DNA of 64,000 nucleotides from JAXMDT01 sp046348685 (GCA_046348685.1 JAXMDT010000007.1:1-64000), one strand, 5' to 3'; positions 7,835 to 16,356 are shown, numbered from the stretch's first letter. The notes: generated by a model from the letters alone, not told the origin. Numbers and translations: made by a program.

Positions 7835-9190
7835 ATGACCGCCGTGGCTAAAAACACTTCTGCACCTTCCGCACCTACCCGAGAAAAAGGATTTTTCTCG
7901 GATTCGATGAAAGCGAGTGATCCGGATGTCTTTGATTCCATTCAAAAGGAATTGAAGCGCCAGCAAACGCAGATCGAGTTAATTGCATCGGAAAACATCG
8001 TCAGTAAGGCGGTGCTGGAAGCGCAAGGCTCCGTGCTCACCAATAAATATGCCGAGGGCTATCCCGGCAAACGCTATTATGGCGGCTGCGAGTGCGTCGA
8101 CATTACGGAAGAACTGGCCATCAACCGCGCCAAGGAATTATTCAGCTGCAACTTTGCCAACGTGCAGCCGAGCTCCGGTTCCCAAGCTAACCAGGGCGTG
8201 TTTACCGCGCTGATCCAGCCGGGCGATGTGATTCTCGGCCAATCACTCGCGGCAGGCGGCCACCTGACGCACGGAGCTGCGCCAAACCAGTCCGGCAAAT
8301 GGTTCAAAGCAGTGCAGTACGGCGTGAAAAAAGAAGACGGATTGCTCGATTACAACGAAATCGAAAGTCTCGCCAAACAACACAAACCTAAGCTCGTGAT
8401 CGCTGGTTTCTCTGCTTATTCACGCGTTGTGGATTGGGCAAAGATTCGCAAAATCGCCGACAGCGTCGGTGCATTTTTCATGGTGGATATGGCGCATATC
8501 GCCGGCCTCGTTGCGGCAGGCGCATACCCTACCCCCTTGCCGCATGCACATGTGGTGACGACGACAACGCATAAAACGCTGCGCGGCCCGCGCGGCGGCA
8601 TGATTCTTTCCAGCTTTCCGGAAACCGTGGTGCGCAAAACGCCGTCGGGTAAGGATGTGACGCTGGAGCAAGCCATCAATTCAGCTGTATTTCCAGGCAT
8701 TCAGGGCGGTCCTCTAATGCACGCCGTTGCCGGTAAAGCGGTTGCATTCGGCGAGGCGCTTAAGCCTTCTTTTAAAGCCTACGGTAAAGCTGTGGTGGAT
8801 AATGCACGCGCCCTTTCGGATACGCTGAAAGCACGTGGCGTGGATATCGTCTCCGGCGGTACGGACAATCACATTGTGCTCGTCGATCTGCGCCCGAAGA
8901 ATCTTACCGGCGATGTGACGGTGGAAAGTATGGAGCGCGCCGGTCTCACATGTAACAAGAACGCCGTTCCGTTCGATCCGCAGCCGCCGATGGTCACTTC
9001 CGGCGTGCGCCTCGGCACACCGGCCGGAACGACACGTGGTTTCGGCATCGAGGAGTTTAAGCAGATCGGCAATCTCATCGGCGACGTGCTGGATGGACTT
9101 GAAAAAAATCCGAAAGATAACGCCAGCGTGGAAGCACGCGTGCGGAAAGAGGTGGAAACGCTCTGCGAGCGGTTCCCGATATACACCTAG
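7835..9190 (+). CDS. glyA: Serine hydroxymethyltransferase
   Basis: This PLP enzyme converts serine and tetrahydrofolate to glycine and 5,10-methylene-tetrahydrofolate, the main one-carbon entry. The 451 residues include the 'ELIASENIVS' N-terminal motif and the PLP lysine K247 in 'TTTTHKTLRGPRGG'. The first 25 residues are a Ser/Ala/Thr-rich extension beyond the usual bacterial start. An AAGAGAG Shine-Dalgarno-like sequence sits shortly before the ATG. nrdR follows after 11 bases, a conserved alphaproteobacterial order that leads into the riboflavin genes. Confidence 0.98.
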   Translation: MTAVAKNTSAPSAPTREKGFFSDSMKASDPDVFDSIQKELKRQQTQIELIASENIVSKAVLEAQGSVLTNKYAEGYPGKRYYGGCECVDITEELAINRAKELFSCNFANVQPSSGSQANQGVFTALIQPGDVILGQSLAAGGHLTHGAAPNQSGKWFKAVQYGVKKEDGLLDYNEIESLAKQHKPKLVIAGFSAYSRVVDWAKIRKIADSVGAFFMVDMAHIAGLVAAGAYPTPLPHAHVVTTTTHKTLRGPRGGMILSSFPETVVRKTPSGKDVTLEQAINSAVFPGIQGGPLMHAVAGKAVAFGEALKPSFKAYGKAVVDNARALSDTLKARGVDIVSGGTDNHIVLVDLRPKNLTGDVTVESMERAGLTCNKNAVPFDPQPPMVTSGVRLGTPAGTTRGFGIEEFKQIGNLIGDVLDGLEKNPKDNASVEARVRKEVETLCERFPIYT

Positions 9191-9201
9191 GGAGAATAGG
9201 T

Positions 9202-9657
9202 ATGCGCTGCCCGTTTTGTGGACATCACGACACTCAGGTAAAAGACTCCAGACCCAGTGAGGACGGCGCAACCATCAGAAGACGACGCTACTGCCCCGTG
9301 TGCGATTCGCGTTTTACAACCTTCGAGCGCGTGCAGTTGCGCGAGCTTACCATCGTCAAGAAAGACGGTGAGCGTAGAGCATTTGACCGCGACAAAATTG
9401 TACGCTCGATGGCACTAGCGTTGCGCAAACGGCCTGTCGACGCTGAAAAAGTCGAACTCGCCATCAATCAACTGGTCAAAAAGCTGGAGACGATGGGCGA
9501 GAGCGATATTCCGTCCGGCAAGGTCGGCGAGCTGGTTATGGAAGCGCTGAAATCGCTCGATCTCGTTGCCTATATTCGCTTTGCCTCTGTTTATCGCGAT
9601 TTCCGCGAAGCAAAAGACTTTGAAGAATTCGTCGACGAGCTTGATAAGAAAAAGTAG
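9202..9657 (+). CDS. nrdR: Transcriptional repressor NrdR
   Basis: NrdR senses ATP/dATP and represses ribonucleotide reductase genes. The 151 residues begin with a zinc ribbon (C3, C6, C31, C34), followed by an ATP-cone domain at about 45-140 ('REHTIVKKDGERRAFDRDKI'-type region, with basic R/K residues). GGGAGAA lies 7 bases before the ATG. It sits between glyA and ribD, the standard order in this bacterial class. No NrdR box was recognised in the window, so its targets are presumably elsewhere. Confidence 0.96.
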   Translation: MRCPFCGHHDTQVKDSRPSEDGATIRRRRYCPVCDSRFTTFERVQLRELTIVKKDGERRAFDRDKIVRSMALALRKRPVDAEKVELAINQLVKKLETMGESDIPSGKVGELVMEALKSLDLVAYIRFASVYRDFREAKDFEEFVDELDKKK

Positions 9658-9669
9658 GTTCAAGTGTAT

Positions 9670-9718
9670 GGTTTAGGGTGTAGAATTATTCATTCATTTA
9701 AACCTTAAACCCTTAACC
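9670..9718. repeat. TTTAGGG/CCTTAACC-rich imperfect inverted repeat before ribD
   Basis: GGTTTAGGGT at 9670-9679 pairs with ACCCTTAACC at 9709-9718 (9 of 10 positions), within a tract that repeats variants of TTAAACC. It fills most of the 71-base gap between nrdR and ribD. It could be a weak terminator or leader hairpin. No FMN riboswitch core is visible here. Confidence 0.35.
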
Positions 9719-9728
9719 TAAAACCTTT

Positions 9729-10823
9729 ATGCCCCAATCCGATATCTCATACATGCAACACGCCTTGCGGCTTGCCGCGCGGTGTACCGGCACCACGGCG
9801 CCGAATCCCGGGGTCGGCTGCGTCATTATCAAAGAGGATGCAGTGATCGGGCGCGGCTGGACGCAGCCTGGCGGCAGGCCGCATGCCGAAACGGTTGCTT
9901 TGGCGCAAGCGGGCGCAGCGGCAAAAGGCGCGACCATGTATGTGACGCTGGAGCCGTGCGCACATCAGGGGCAGACACCGCCTTGCACAGATGCACTTAT
10001 TAAGGCAGGCATCGCGCGGGTTGTCGTGGGATGTGCAGATATGGATCCACGTGTCGCGGGAAAAGGTATTGCTGCATTACAGAATGCCGGTATCGAGGTG
10101 GTGATGGGTATATGTGAAGCGGAAGCCCAAGCAACGCATGAGGGATTTTTCATGCGCCTGTCGCACGGCCAGCCGCTTCTCAATCTGAAAATAGCCACCT
10201 CGCTTGACGGCAAAATCGCGCATCCCGCTGGTGCACCGCGCTGGATTACGAGCGAGCAGGCACGCATGTACGGGCATATGCTCCGCGCCGAGCACGACGC
10301 GATTGTCACCGGCATCGGCACTGCGCTCACCGACAATCCGATGCTCACTTGCCGCATTCCGGGTTTGGAAAATCGCTCACCGGTGCGCGTTGTGCTCGAC
10401 TCAACGTTGCTGCTGCCGGAAAATTTTGCGCTGGTGACAACAGCAGATAAAACACCGACCTGGATCATCACAACCAGCCGCGCGCCAAAAGATAAAATGA
10501 AAGCGCTGGAAGCCAAAGGCATTACCATTATACCTGTATCGGGAGAACGTATCGGGGTTGAGCAGGCGTTGCATTTACTTGCCGAGCGCGGGATGAACAG
10601 CGTGCTTCTTGAGGCCGGAACGGCGCTTACCACTTCGGCCTTAGCTAGCGGCCTTGTTTCCTCTATGTACTGGTTTCGCTCTCCGCAAGTCATTGGTGAT
10701 AAAGGAAAACCCGCTTTCGCCAGCCCTACCATCGAGCGTGAAATCAAGTCCTTCCGGCGCATTGACATTGTGCCTTTAAAAGAGGATGTTCTTGAAATCT
10801 ATAAGAAACGCTCGGCAATTTAA
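9729..10823 (+). CDS. ribD: Bifunctional riboflavin deaminase/reductase RibD
   Basis: RibD carries out the second and third steps of riboflavin synthesis: deamination of the pyrimidine intermediate, then reduction of its ribosyl side chain. The 364 residues have a deaminase domain at about 1-145 with zinc ligands in HAE (52-54) and Cys at 77 and 86 ('EPCAHQGQTPPC'). The reductase domain spans about 150-364 ('TSLDGKIA', 'EAGTALTTSAL'). ribE begins within its stop codon (TAATG), which indicates translational coupling. It opens the ribD-ribE-ribBA-ribH set. Confidence 0.96.
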   Translation: MPQSDISYMQHALRLAARCTGTTAPNPGVGCVIIKEDAVIGRGWTQPGGRPHAETVALAQAGAAAKGATMYVTLEPCAHQGQTPPCTDALIKAGIARVVVGCADMDPRVAGKGIAALQNAGIEVVMGICEAEAQATHEGFFMRLSHGQPLLNLKIATSLDGKIAHPAGAPRWITSEQARMYGHMLRAEHDAIVTGIGTALTDNPMLTCRIPGLENRSPVRVVLDSTLLLPENFALVTTADKTPTWIITTSRAPKDKMKALEAKGITIIPVSGERIGVEQALHLLAERGMNSVLLEAGTALTTSALASGLVSSMYWFRSPQVIGDKGKPAFASPTIEREIKSFRRIDIVPLKEDVLEIYKKRSAI

Positions 10824-11422
10824 TGTTTACGGGACTTATTACAGACATCGGCGAAATCACAGCCGTCAGCGGTAGCGATTCGCGCCAGCTGAAAATCAAA
10901 ACATCCTATCCTTTAGAGATGCTGCCTATCGGCGCGTCTATCGCCTGCAGCGGCATCTGCCTGACGGTGACGCATGCAGGCATCGAGAACGGAGCATCGT
11001 TTTTCACCATTGACGCATCGCCGCACACCATTGCGCATACGACGCTTGGTGAGTGGAGTCACGGTACCCGCATCAATCTGGAAGCATCGCTGAAAGTCGG
11101 ACAGGAACTCGGCGGACATATTGTCAGTGGACATGTGGACGGGATTGCAATGATTACTAAAAAAGAAATAGTAGCGGATGCCGTGAATTACACCGTGACC
11201 TGCAACAGGGAATTTCTTCCCTACATCGCTACTAAAGGTTCCGTGACGCTGGACGGCACATCACTCACCGTTACCTGGGCAGAAGAGGATCTGTTTGGCC
11301 TGACGCTGATTCCGCATACGCTTGCCGTTACCACTTGGAGCGAGCGCAAGGAAGGCGACCGGCTGAATCTTGAAGTCGACCTGATCGCCCGCTATGTGGA
11401 ACGCATGCTGGAAAGCCGTTAA
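10823..11422 (+). CDS. ribE: Riboflavin synthase alpha subunit
   Basis: This enzyme dismutates two 6,7-dimethyl-8-ribityllumazine molecules to riboflavin and a recycled pyrimidine. The 199 residues start with the invariant 'MFTGLI' and contain two lumazine-binding repeats (about 1-95 and 96-195), each with a 'GGHIVSGHVDG' or 'LGEWSHGTRINLE' type segment. Length is typical. The start overlaps the ribD stop by one base, and ribBA begins directly after its stop. Confidence 0.96.
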   Translation: MFTGLITDIGEITAVSGSDSRQLKIKTSYPLEMLPIGASIACSGICLTVTHAGIENGASFFTIDASPHTIAHTTLGEWSHGTRINLEASLKVGQELGGHIVSGHVDGIAMITKKEIVADAVNYTVTCNREFLPYIATKGSVTLDGTSLTVTWAEEDLFGLTLIPHTLAVTTWSERKEGDRLNLEVDLIARYVERMLESR

Positions 11423-12520
11423 ATGACCGATATCCACCTTTCACCTATTGAAGATATCATCGCCGACGCCGCAGACGGCAGGATGTTCGTTCTTGTCGAT
11501 GATGAAGACCGGGAAAACGAAGGCGATCTCGTTATTCCGGCGGAACGCGCCAATGCGGAAGCCATCAATTTCATGGCTAAATATGGCCGGGGACTCATCT
11601 GCCTTGCCCTTAGCGAAAAGCGGGTTCTCGAACTGAATCTGCCGCTCATGTCTCCGCATAACCAGACGCGGCATCAGACGGCATTTACTATCTCGATTGA
11701 AGCCCGCGAAGGTATTACTACCGGCATTTCGGCAGCGGATCGCGCCCGTACGGTGGCAGTCGCCATCGACCCGCAAAAAAACGCGCGCGATATCATCTCG
11801 CCGGGTCACGTGTTTCCGCTCGTCGCCAGAGACGGCGGGGTGCTCGTGCGCGCCGGACATACGGAAGCCGCCGTCGATATCGCTCGCCTTGCCGGGCTTA
11901 ATCCATCCGGCGTCATCTGTGAGATCATGAACGATGACGGCACGATGGCGCGCCTGCCTGATCTTATCCCGTTCGCGCAAGCGCATGGACTGAAAGTCGC
12001 CACGATTGCCGATCTCATCGCCTATCGCCGACGCCAGGAAAAGCTGGTGCAAAAAACGCTTGAGAAGCCGTTTACAAGCCGGTTTGGAGGTGACTTCATT
12101 CTGAAAATCTACACGAACATCCTGACTCAAACCGAACATGTGGTCTTTCAAAAAGGCAGGATTGAGGCAGATAAACCTACCCTGGTTCGGATGCATGCGG
12201 TCGACCTGATCAGCGATCTTCTCATCGATACTGCCCCTTCCTCGGGTTATCTGCAGGCGGCGCTGAACGCCATCGGCGATCATGGCAGCGGTGTGCTGGT
12301 GCTTTTGCGCGAGCCGAAGCCCGATGCAATTTCCGCCAAGGAAAAAAATCAAGGCCTGCCCCCTGAAATCCGCGACTATGGAATCGGCGCGCAAATCCTG
12401 ATCGATCTAGGTATACGGGATATGACCCTGCTTTCTAACAGCAAACGCCAGATTGTCGGGCTGGAAGGTTATGGCCTTAATATCGTGGGGTATAAACCCG
12501 TCCCGCCGCTTTCCCTCTAG
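11423..12520 (+). CDS. ribBA: RibBA-type protein: DHBP synthase with degenerate GTP cyclohydrolase II domain
   Basis: The N-terminal part (about 1-200) is 3,4-dihydroxy-2-butanone 4-phosphate synthase, with the acidic active-site loop DDEDRENEGDL at 26-36 and the 'RAGHTEAAVDIARLAG' segment near 143. It makes the four-carbon precursor of lumazine. The C-terminal part (about 215-365) has the fold order of GTP cyclohydrolase II. At 256-275, where zinc-binding cysteines are expected, it reads 'RMHAVDLISDLLIDTAPSSG' with no cysteine, so cyclohydrolase activity is unlikely. Such hybrid proteins occur in alphaproteobacteria. No separate ribA lies in the window. ATG follows the ribE stop without a gap. 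Confidence 0.93.
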   Translation: MTDIHLSPIEDIIADAADGRMFVLVDDEDRENEGDLVIPAERANAEAINFMAKYGRGLICLALSEKRVLELNLPLMSPHNQTRHQTAFTISIEAREGITTGISAADRARTVAVAIDPQKNARDIISPGHVFPLVARDGGVLVRAGHTEAAVDIARLAGLNPSGVICEIMNDDGTMARLPDLIPFAQAHGLKVATIADLIAYRRRQEKLVQKTLEKPFTSRFGGDFILKIYTNILTQTEHVVFQKGRIEADKPTLVRMHAVDLISDLLIDTAPSSGYLQAALNAIGDHGSGVLVLLREPKPDAISAKEKNQGLPPEIRDYGIGAQILIDLGIRDMTLLSNSKRQIVGLEGYGLNIVGYKPVPPLSL

Positions 12521-12555
12521 ATTTATAAGAAAAAGAATGGTTTAAGTCTGGCGCT

Positions 12556-12981
12556 ATGCCGCATATCTTAATTGTCTCTGCCACGTTTTATCGGGATCTC
12601 GCCGACGCCCTGCTGAAAGGCTGCGTGGCGGAACTGGAAAAGGTAGGCGCAACATATGAAGCCATCACCGTGCCGGGCGCATTTGAGATTCCTGCCGCCA
12701 TCAGCATGGCGCATCAGACAAATAAGTATGATGGCTATGTGGCTCTCGGCTGCGTCATTCGCGGCGAGACGACGCATTACGATTATGTGTGCCTGGAAAG
12801 TGCACGCGGACTCAACGATCTGGCCGTACGCGAGCACGCGGCGATAGGCTATGGCATCTTGACGACCGAAAACAAACATCAGGCGCTGGAGCGCGCATTG
12901 CCTGACCGAGGCAATAAAGGCGCTTTCGCGGCGCACGCCTGCTTGACGATGATCGCGCTAAAAGAGAAGTTCGACGCATGA
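12556..12981 (+). CDS. ribH: 6,7-dimethyl-8-ribityllumazine synthase
   Basis: Lumazine synthase condenses the RibD product with the RibB product, the penultimate riboflavin step. The 141 residues show 'VPGAFEIPAA' (39-48) and 'GCVIRGETTHYDYV', whose H74 is the expected proton-transfer histidine. A short lineage-typical N-terminus fits. Its last four bases overlap nusB (ATGA), and it follows ribBA by 35 bases. This is the usual ribH-nusB pair. Confidence 0.96.
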   Translation: MPHILIVSATFYRDLADALLKGCVAELEKVGATYEAITVPGAFEIPAAISMAHQTNKYDGYVALGCVIRGETTHYDYVCLESARGLNDLAVREHAAIGYGILTTENKHQALERALPDRGNKGAFAAHACLTMIALKEKFDA

Positions 12982-13418
12982 ATGCACCCAACCCATCCCT
13001 GATTAAGAAAAGCGCGGCGCGTCTTGCAGCCGTACAGTGCCTTTATCAAAGCAATTTTGAGGATAAGACAGCCAATCAATTGATTGTGGAGCGGATGGGA
13101 CTGGAAGAAGACGATTCCAATTTTGTTCCGGATGCCAAATTGCTGCGCGGCATTGTGACCGGCACGCTGGAACAAAAATCGGCCGTGGAAGAAAGACTGC
13201 AAACTATTCTCGGCGAACGCTGGCAGCATTATTTGATGAAGCCGCTGATGCGCGCTGTTCTGCTCGCTGCGACGTATGAGCTGATCTACCATCCGCAACT
13301 CAAACCGGCGATCATCCTCAATGAATATGTCGGCGTTGCATCCGAGTTCTTCGACGAAACGGAAACCGGATTCGTCAACGGCGCGCTTCAGCAGATCGCC
13401 AAAGCCATACGTGACTGA
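12978..13418 (+). CDS. nusB: Transcription antitermination factor NusB
   Basis: NusB binds boxA RNA with S10/NusE to prevent premature termination in rRNA operons. The 146-residue all-helical protein begins with 'KKSAARLAAVQCLYQ', the characteristic NusB entry motif. It ends with 'ETETGFVNGALQQIAK', matching the family's conserved 'FVNGVLDKIA' segment. It overlaps ribH by four bases and is followed one base after its stop by thiL. Confidence 0.95.
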   Translation: MNAPNPSLIKKSAARLAAVQCLYQSNFEDKTANQLIVERMGLEEDDSNFVPDAKLLRGIVTGTLEQKSAVEERLQTILGERWQHYLMKPLMRAVLLAATYELIYHPQLKPAIILNEYVGVASEFFDETETGFVNGALQQIAKAIRD

Positions 13419-13419
13419 G

Positions 13420-14382
13420 ATGGATGAGTTCGACCTGATCGAACGATATTTCAGGCCACTGGCTCGCGATTTTCCTGGCGCTTTTTCTTTATCCGACGAT
13501 GCCGCTCTCATTACGCCTCGTGCCGGTGAAACGCACGTTGTCACTACGGATATGCTGCTTGAAGGCGTGCATTTTTTTGGCAATGAGAGCGCCGATCTTA
13601 TTGCAAAGAAAGCGCTTCGCACCAACCTTTCCGATCTTGCCGCCAAAGGCGCAAAACCTGTCTGTTATTTTCTCAGCATCGGCCTGCCTGACCGCGTCGA
13701 TGAGATATGGATGAAGCGATTCTGCCAAGGGCTGCAGGAAGACCAGTCAGATTTCCATGTCTCCCTTGCAGGCGGCGACACGACGCGCAGCAGGCATGGG
13801 CTGATTATCAGTATCAGCGCAGTAGGTACCGTGCCTCAAAATGGCATGCTGCGCCGAAGTGGAGCGGCTGAAGGCGAGTGCCTCTGCGTTTCCGGCACGC
13901 TGGGGGACGCAGCGCTTGGCCTTGCAATTTTGAAGGGTGAATTTTCGGATATACCGGAAAATCTAAAGTCTTATGCTATCTCGCGCTACCATTTGCCACA
14001 ACCACGTTGTGAACTTGGTATGAGGCTGCGGAATACAGCCACCAGCTCCATGGATATTTCCGATGGCATCTTTCAGGATGCCGGTCACTTGTTGAACGCA
14101 TCCGACGTCGGTGCCGTGATTGAACTGGAGAAGATTCCATCATCCCCCGCCATGCAATGGGTAAAATGGAAAAATCCTATGCGCTGGCTGGAGCTTATCA
14201 GCAGCGGCGATGATTATGAGTTACTGTTCACCGTGGCATCCCGCGTGCCTGAAGACGCAACCATCATTGGCACGATAACGCAGAATAAAAAGCTGGAAGT
14301 GCACGATGCGGAGGGAAAAGCCGTTATGCCACTTGTTTCAGGTTATCGTCACGGGCGTCCCGGCCGCGACGTTGGGCCATAA
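13420..14382 (+). CDS. thiL: Thiamine-monophosphate kinase
   Basis: ThiL phosphorylates thiamine monophosphate to the active diphosphate cofactor. The 320 residues have the N-terminal 'FSLSDDAALI' metal-binding region, 'TTDMLLEGVHF' and a later 'SSMDISDGIFQDAGHL' motif, all typical of the family. I used the ATG at 13420 because it immediately follows the nusB stop and gives the family N-terminus. The longer frame from 13321 lies inside nusB. The 3' end overlaps the convergent bamE gene by 34 bases. Confidence 0.94.
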   Translation: MDEFDLIERYFRPLARDFPGAFSLSDDAALITPRAGETHVVTTDMLLEGVHFFGNESADLIAKKALRTNLSDLAAKGAKPVCYFLSIGLPDRVDEIWMKRFCQGLQEDQSDFHVSLAGGDTTRSRHGLIISISAVGTVPQNGMLRRSGAAEGECLCVSGTLGDAALGLAILKGEFSDIPENLKSYAISRYHLPQPRCELGMRLRNTATSSMDISDGIFQDAGHLLNASDVGAVIELEKIPSSPAMQWVKWKNPMRWLELISSGDDYELLFTVASRVPEDATIIGTITQNKKLEVHDAEGKAVMPLVSGYRHGRPGRDVGP

Positions 14383-14849
14383 GTGCGCGGACCGCTGTCG
14401 CCGCTTTTGTTGAACCGGCCGATATTGCCAAAAAGCTGTTCCAGAAAGCTGAGTTTATGTCCTGCCGTAGGCGTACGCTCATCGTCGATAGCGATCTGCT
14501 TGCTGTCCTTCTTGCCGAAATGATCGACGGACTTGACCATGCCATCCTGGTCAAAAGTGATGCGAATAACGTCCTGCTTGTCGATATCGGAGTCGAGAAA
14601 CGCCACCGTTTCCTTGCGCATGGATATATAATACCATTCCTCATCTCCAAACGATGAGGTGGTGGAAGGCGAGCCAAGCGCGTTCAGTACATCGTTTTTA
14701 TTGCTCTGGTTCGGTTTAATTTCGCCGATGCGCGATTCCGCCGCGACATGGCCGCGATTATCCACCCGCGGCGAGCATGCGCCCACCAGTAATAAAACAC
14801 TTGCGAGAGCAAGCAGGCTGCTTAAAGTACGCTTTTTCGAATTATACAT
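14349..14849 (-). CDS. bamE: Outer membrane assembly lipoprotein BamE (SmpA/OmlA)
   Basis: BamE is a small lipoprotein of the outer membrane protein insertion complex. The 166 residues start with a lipoprotein signal ending in 'LVGAC' (C25). A SmpA/OmlA domain follows at about 40-125 ('IKPNQSNKNDVLNALGSPS', then 'EEWYYIS'). The tail after about 130 is Gly/Pro/Ser-rich and not conserved. The ATG at 14849 is preferred to an upstream TTG. It is divergent from the cytochrome bc1 chaperone gene only 3 bases away, an arrangement common in alphaproteobacteria. Confidence 0.93.
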   Translation of the reverse strand: MYNSKKRTLSSLLALASVLLLVGACSPRVDNRGHVAAESRIGEIKPNQSNKNDVLNALGSPSTTSSFGDEEWYYISMRKETVAFLDSDIDKQDVIRITFDQDGMVKSVDHFGKKDSKQIAIDDERTPTAGHKLSFLEQLFGNIGRFNKSGDSGPRTYGPTSRPGRP

Positions 14850-14852
14850 CGT

Positions 14853-15386
14853 ATGCTGGCACAATTAGTAAAATTATTCCGCCCGTCTTCCGAGCAACAG
14901 GAAGCATACAGTCTTTACGCAGCACTTGTCCAGCAGGCGCGCGAACCTCGGCTTTATACCACACTTGGCGTACCGGACACACTGGATGGTCGCTTCGAAT
15001 TAATTGTGCTGCACTTGTTTTTGATCTTTGAAAGATTGCAGCCAGACATCGGCAGTGGGACATTCCGGCAATATCTGGCCGAAGCATTTTTTGATGATAT
15101 GGATCGCTCTTTACGTGAAATGGGGGTTGGCGACACTGGTATCGGAAGGCGCGTCCAGAAAATGTCGGAAGCGTTTTACGGGCGGATGAAAAACTATGCG
15201 GAAGCGCTCGGCAATACTGCCGTGCTGGAAGACGCGTTGCGCCGGAACCTTTATGGCACTCTTTCTGAAGACGCCGATCCGCCTTTAAGCGTAGCGGCAA
15301 AGTATGTCTTCGAGTCGCTATCCCTGCTTAAAAATCAACCGATTGAAGAAATCCACGCTGCGAATCCTCACTTCCCTGCTCTTTAG
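14853..15386 (+). CDS. Ubiquinol-cytochrome c chaperone family protein
   Basis: The 177-residue protein matches the family related to mitochondrial Cbp3/UQCC1, which helps assembly of the cytochrome bc1 complex. Visible family features are 'AREPRLYTTLGVPDTLDGRFELIVLHLFLIFERL' in parts near 30-65, 'LAEAFFDDMDRSLREMGV' in parts near 75-95, and 'VQKMSEAFYGR'. Genes of this family regularly face bamE in alphaproteobacteria, as here. The usual DUF177/YceD gene does not follow. Instead tRNA-Ser lies 49 bases downstream. Confidence 0.9.
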   Translation: MLAQLVKLFRPSSEQQEAYSLYAALVQQAREPRLYTTLGVPDTLDGRFELIVLHLFLIFERLQPDIGSGTFRQYLAEAFFDDMDRSLREMGVGDTGIGRRVQKMSEAFYGRMKNYAEALGNTAVLEDALRRNLYGTLSEDADPPLSVAAKYVFESLSLLKNQPIEEIHAANPHFPAL

Positions 15387-15435
15387 GCTTTTTTCCCTGC
15401 ATTTCCTGTGTTATACGCCACACACTTCCTCTTGC

Positions 15436-15525
15436 GGACAGGTGGCCGAGTGGCTGAAGGCGCTAGTCTCGAAAACTAGTATACGGGCAACCGTATCGAG
15501 GGTTCAAATCCCTCTCTGTCCGCCA
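15436..15525 (+). tRNA. tRNA-Ser(CGA)
   Basis: The 90-base sequence folds as a type II tRNA. The 7-bp acceptor (GGACAGG with TCTGTCC) includes one G-U pair at its base. A D-arm starts at GGCCGAGTGGC. The anticodon stem CTAGT/ACTAG has loop CTCGAAA, giving anticodon CGA for the UCG codon. A long variable arm (TACGG/CCGTA) and a T-arm with GGTTCAAATCC follow. G73 and an encoded CCA end the gene at 15525. Confidence 0.96.
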
Positions 15526-15948
15526 ATTATATAAGAATCCCCCTATACACCAAACGCATCTCTATACTTTTTAAGTTGTAAACAAATAGTCGTTTGCCTG
15601 ATATTTCTTATCGTGATCAAAAGCTCTATCGTAAGCATCGCATTAATTACGTATTCCTCAACCCGCATGAAACTCAAGTCCGCAACGCTGCAACGCCAGA
15701 AATAATCTAGAGAATCGCAGCGCGAAGTGGCCTCCGATAAAATCATTCTACATTTTATAATTTGGGGAAATTGTCTAAAAACGCGGCGCATTGGACTGAA
15801 TCGTTCCAACCTCGGTAAGATGAATTATATAGCTGCCTTAAGCCGCTTTTTTTCTCCAGCCCCATTAAATACAGTGTTTGCATATTAAAATAAGTACGCT
15901 ATTGTGCATTTCACCGTACGATTAATTCCATTTAGAGGAGAAACTATT
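15526..15948. other. Intergenic region after tRNA-Ser, no supported gene
   Basis: This AT-rich 423-base stretch holds only short, low-quality frames, the longest being a minus-strand frame of 88 codons at 15543-15809 with no recognisable domain or good ribosome site. I see no integrase remnant and no tRNA-end duplication. The final part carries the promoter and leader of the HU-like gene. Confidence 0.5.
15878..15905 (+). promoter_or_regulatory. Candidate sigma70 promoter of the HU-like gene
   Basis: TTGCAT (15878-15883) and TATTGT (15900-15905) are spaced by 16 bases, 44 bases before the ATG at 15949. Both hexamers are imperfect, so this is a tentative call based on spacing and position. 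Confidence 0.35.
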
Positions 15949-16332
15949 ATGGCAACCAAGGCAAAAAAGAAACCTAGCGCAGCTGCTAAACCGAAAGGTC
16001 CAGTTCCGGTTAAACCGATCAAAGAGAAACTGACCAAGTCGGCTCTTCTTACCATGATCGCTGAGAAAAACGGCATCACGCGCAAACAGGCTTCGGACGT
16101 GCTCGGTACGGTAGAAGCGGCAATGCTCGGCTCCGTTCATCCGAGTGGCGCTGGTGAGTTCATTCTTCCTGGCGTTATCAAAATCACGCTGCGCAAAGTT
16201 CCTGCCCGTAAAGCAGGCACGATGATCCGCAATCCAGCCACCGGCGAAATGGTTCCGGCTGCTGCGAAACCGGCTTCCGTCCGCGTGAAAGTACGTGCGC
16301 TTTCCAAACTGAAATCCGCAGCTACCCGCTAA
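15949..16332 (+). CDS. HU/IHF-family DNA-binding protein with basic N-terminal tail
   Basis: The 127 residues consist of a Lys/Ala/Pro-rich tail (about 1-27, 'ATKAKKKPSAAAKPKGPVPV') followed by an HU-like fold. The beta-arm region 'IRNPATGEMVPAAAKPASVR' matches the DNA-minor-groove arm of HU proteins. It probably bends and packages DNA; the tail resembles histone H1-type extensions. The start at 15949 is set by AGAGGAGAA just upstream. The gene stands alone between a candidate promoter and a strong terminator, consistent with high, independent expression. It is not one of the canonical 90-residue HU or IHF subunits. Confidence 0.88.
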   Translation: MATKAKKKPSAAAKPKGPVPVKPIKEKLTKSALLTMIAEKNGITRKQASDVLGTVEAAMLGSVHPSGAGEFILPGVIKITLRKVPARKAGTMIRNPATGEMVPAAAKPASVRVKVRALSKLKSAATR

Positions 16333-16356
16333 GACTCGTCTTAGCTTAATGCGTTA

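Noticed and set aside
9658..9728. Possible FMN riboswitch before ribD
   Set aside because: The conserved FMN core sequences are absent and the gap is only 71 bases. Only an imperfect TTTAGGG-type inverted repeat is present.
15543..15809. Minus-strand frame of 88 codons after tRNA-Ser
   Set aside because: No recognisable motif, no ribosome site, and composition like the AT-rich spacer. Not enough to call a gene.
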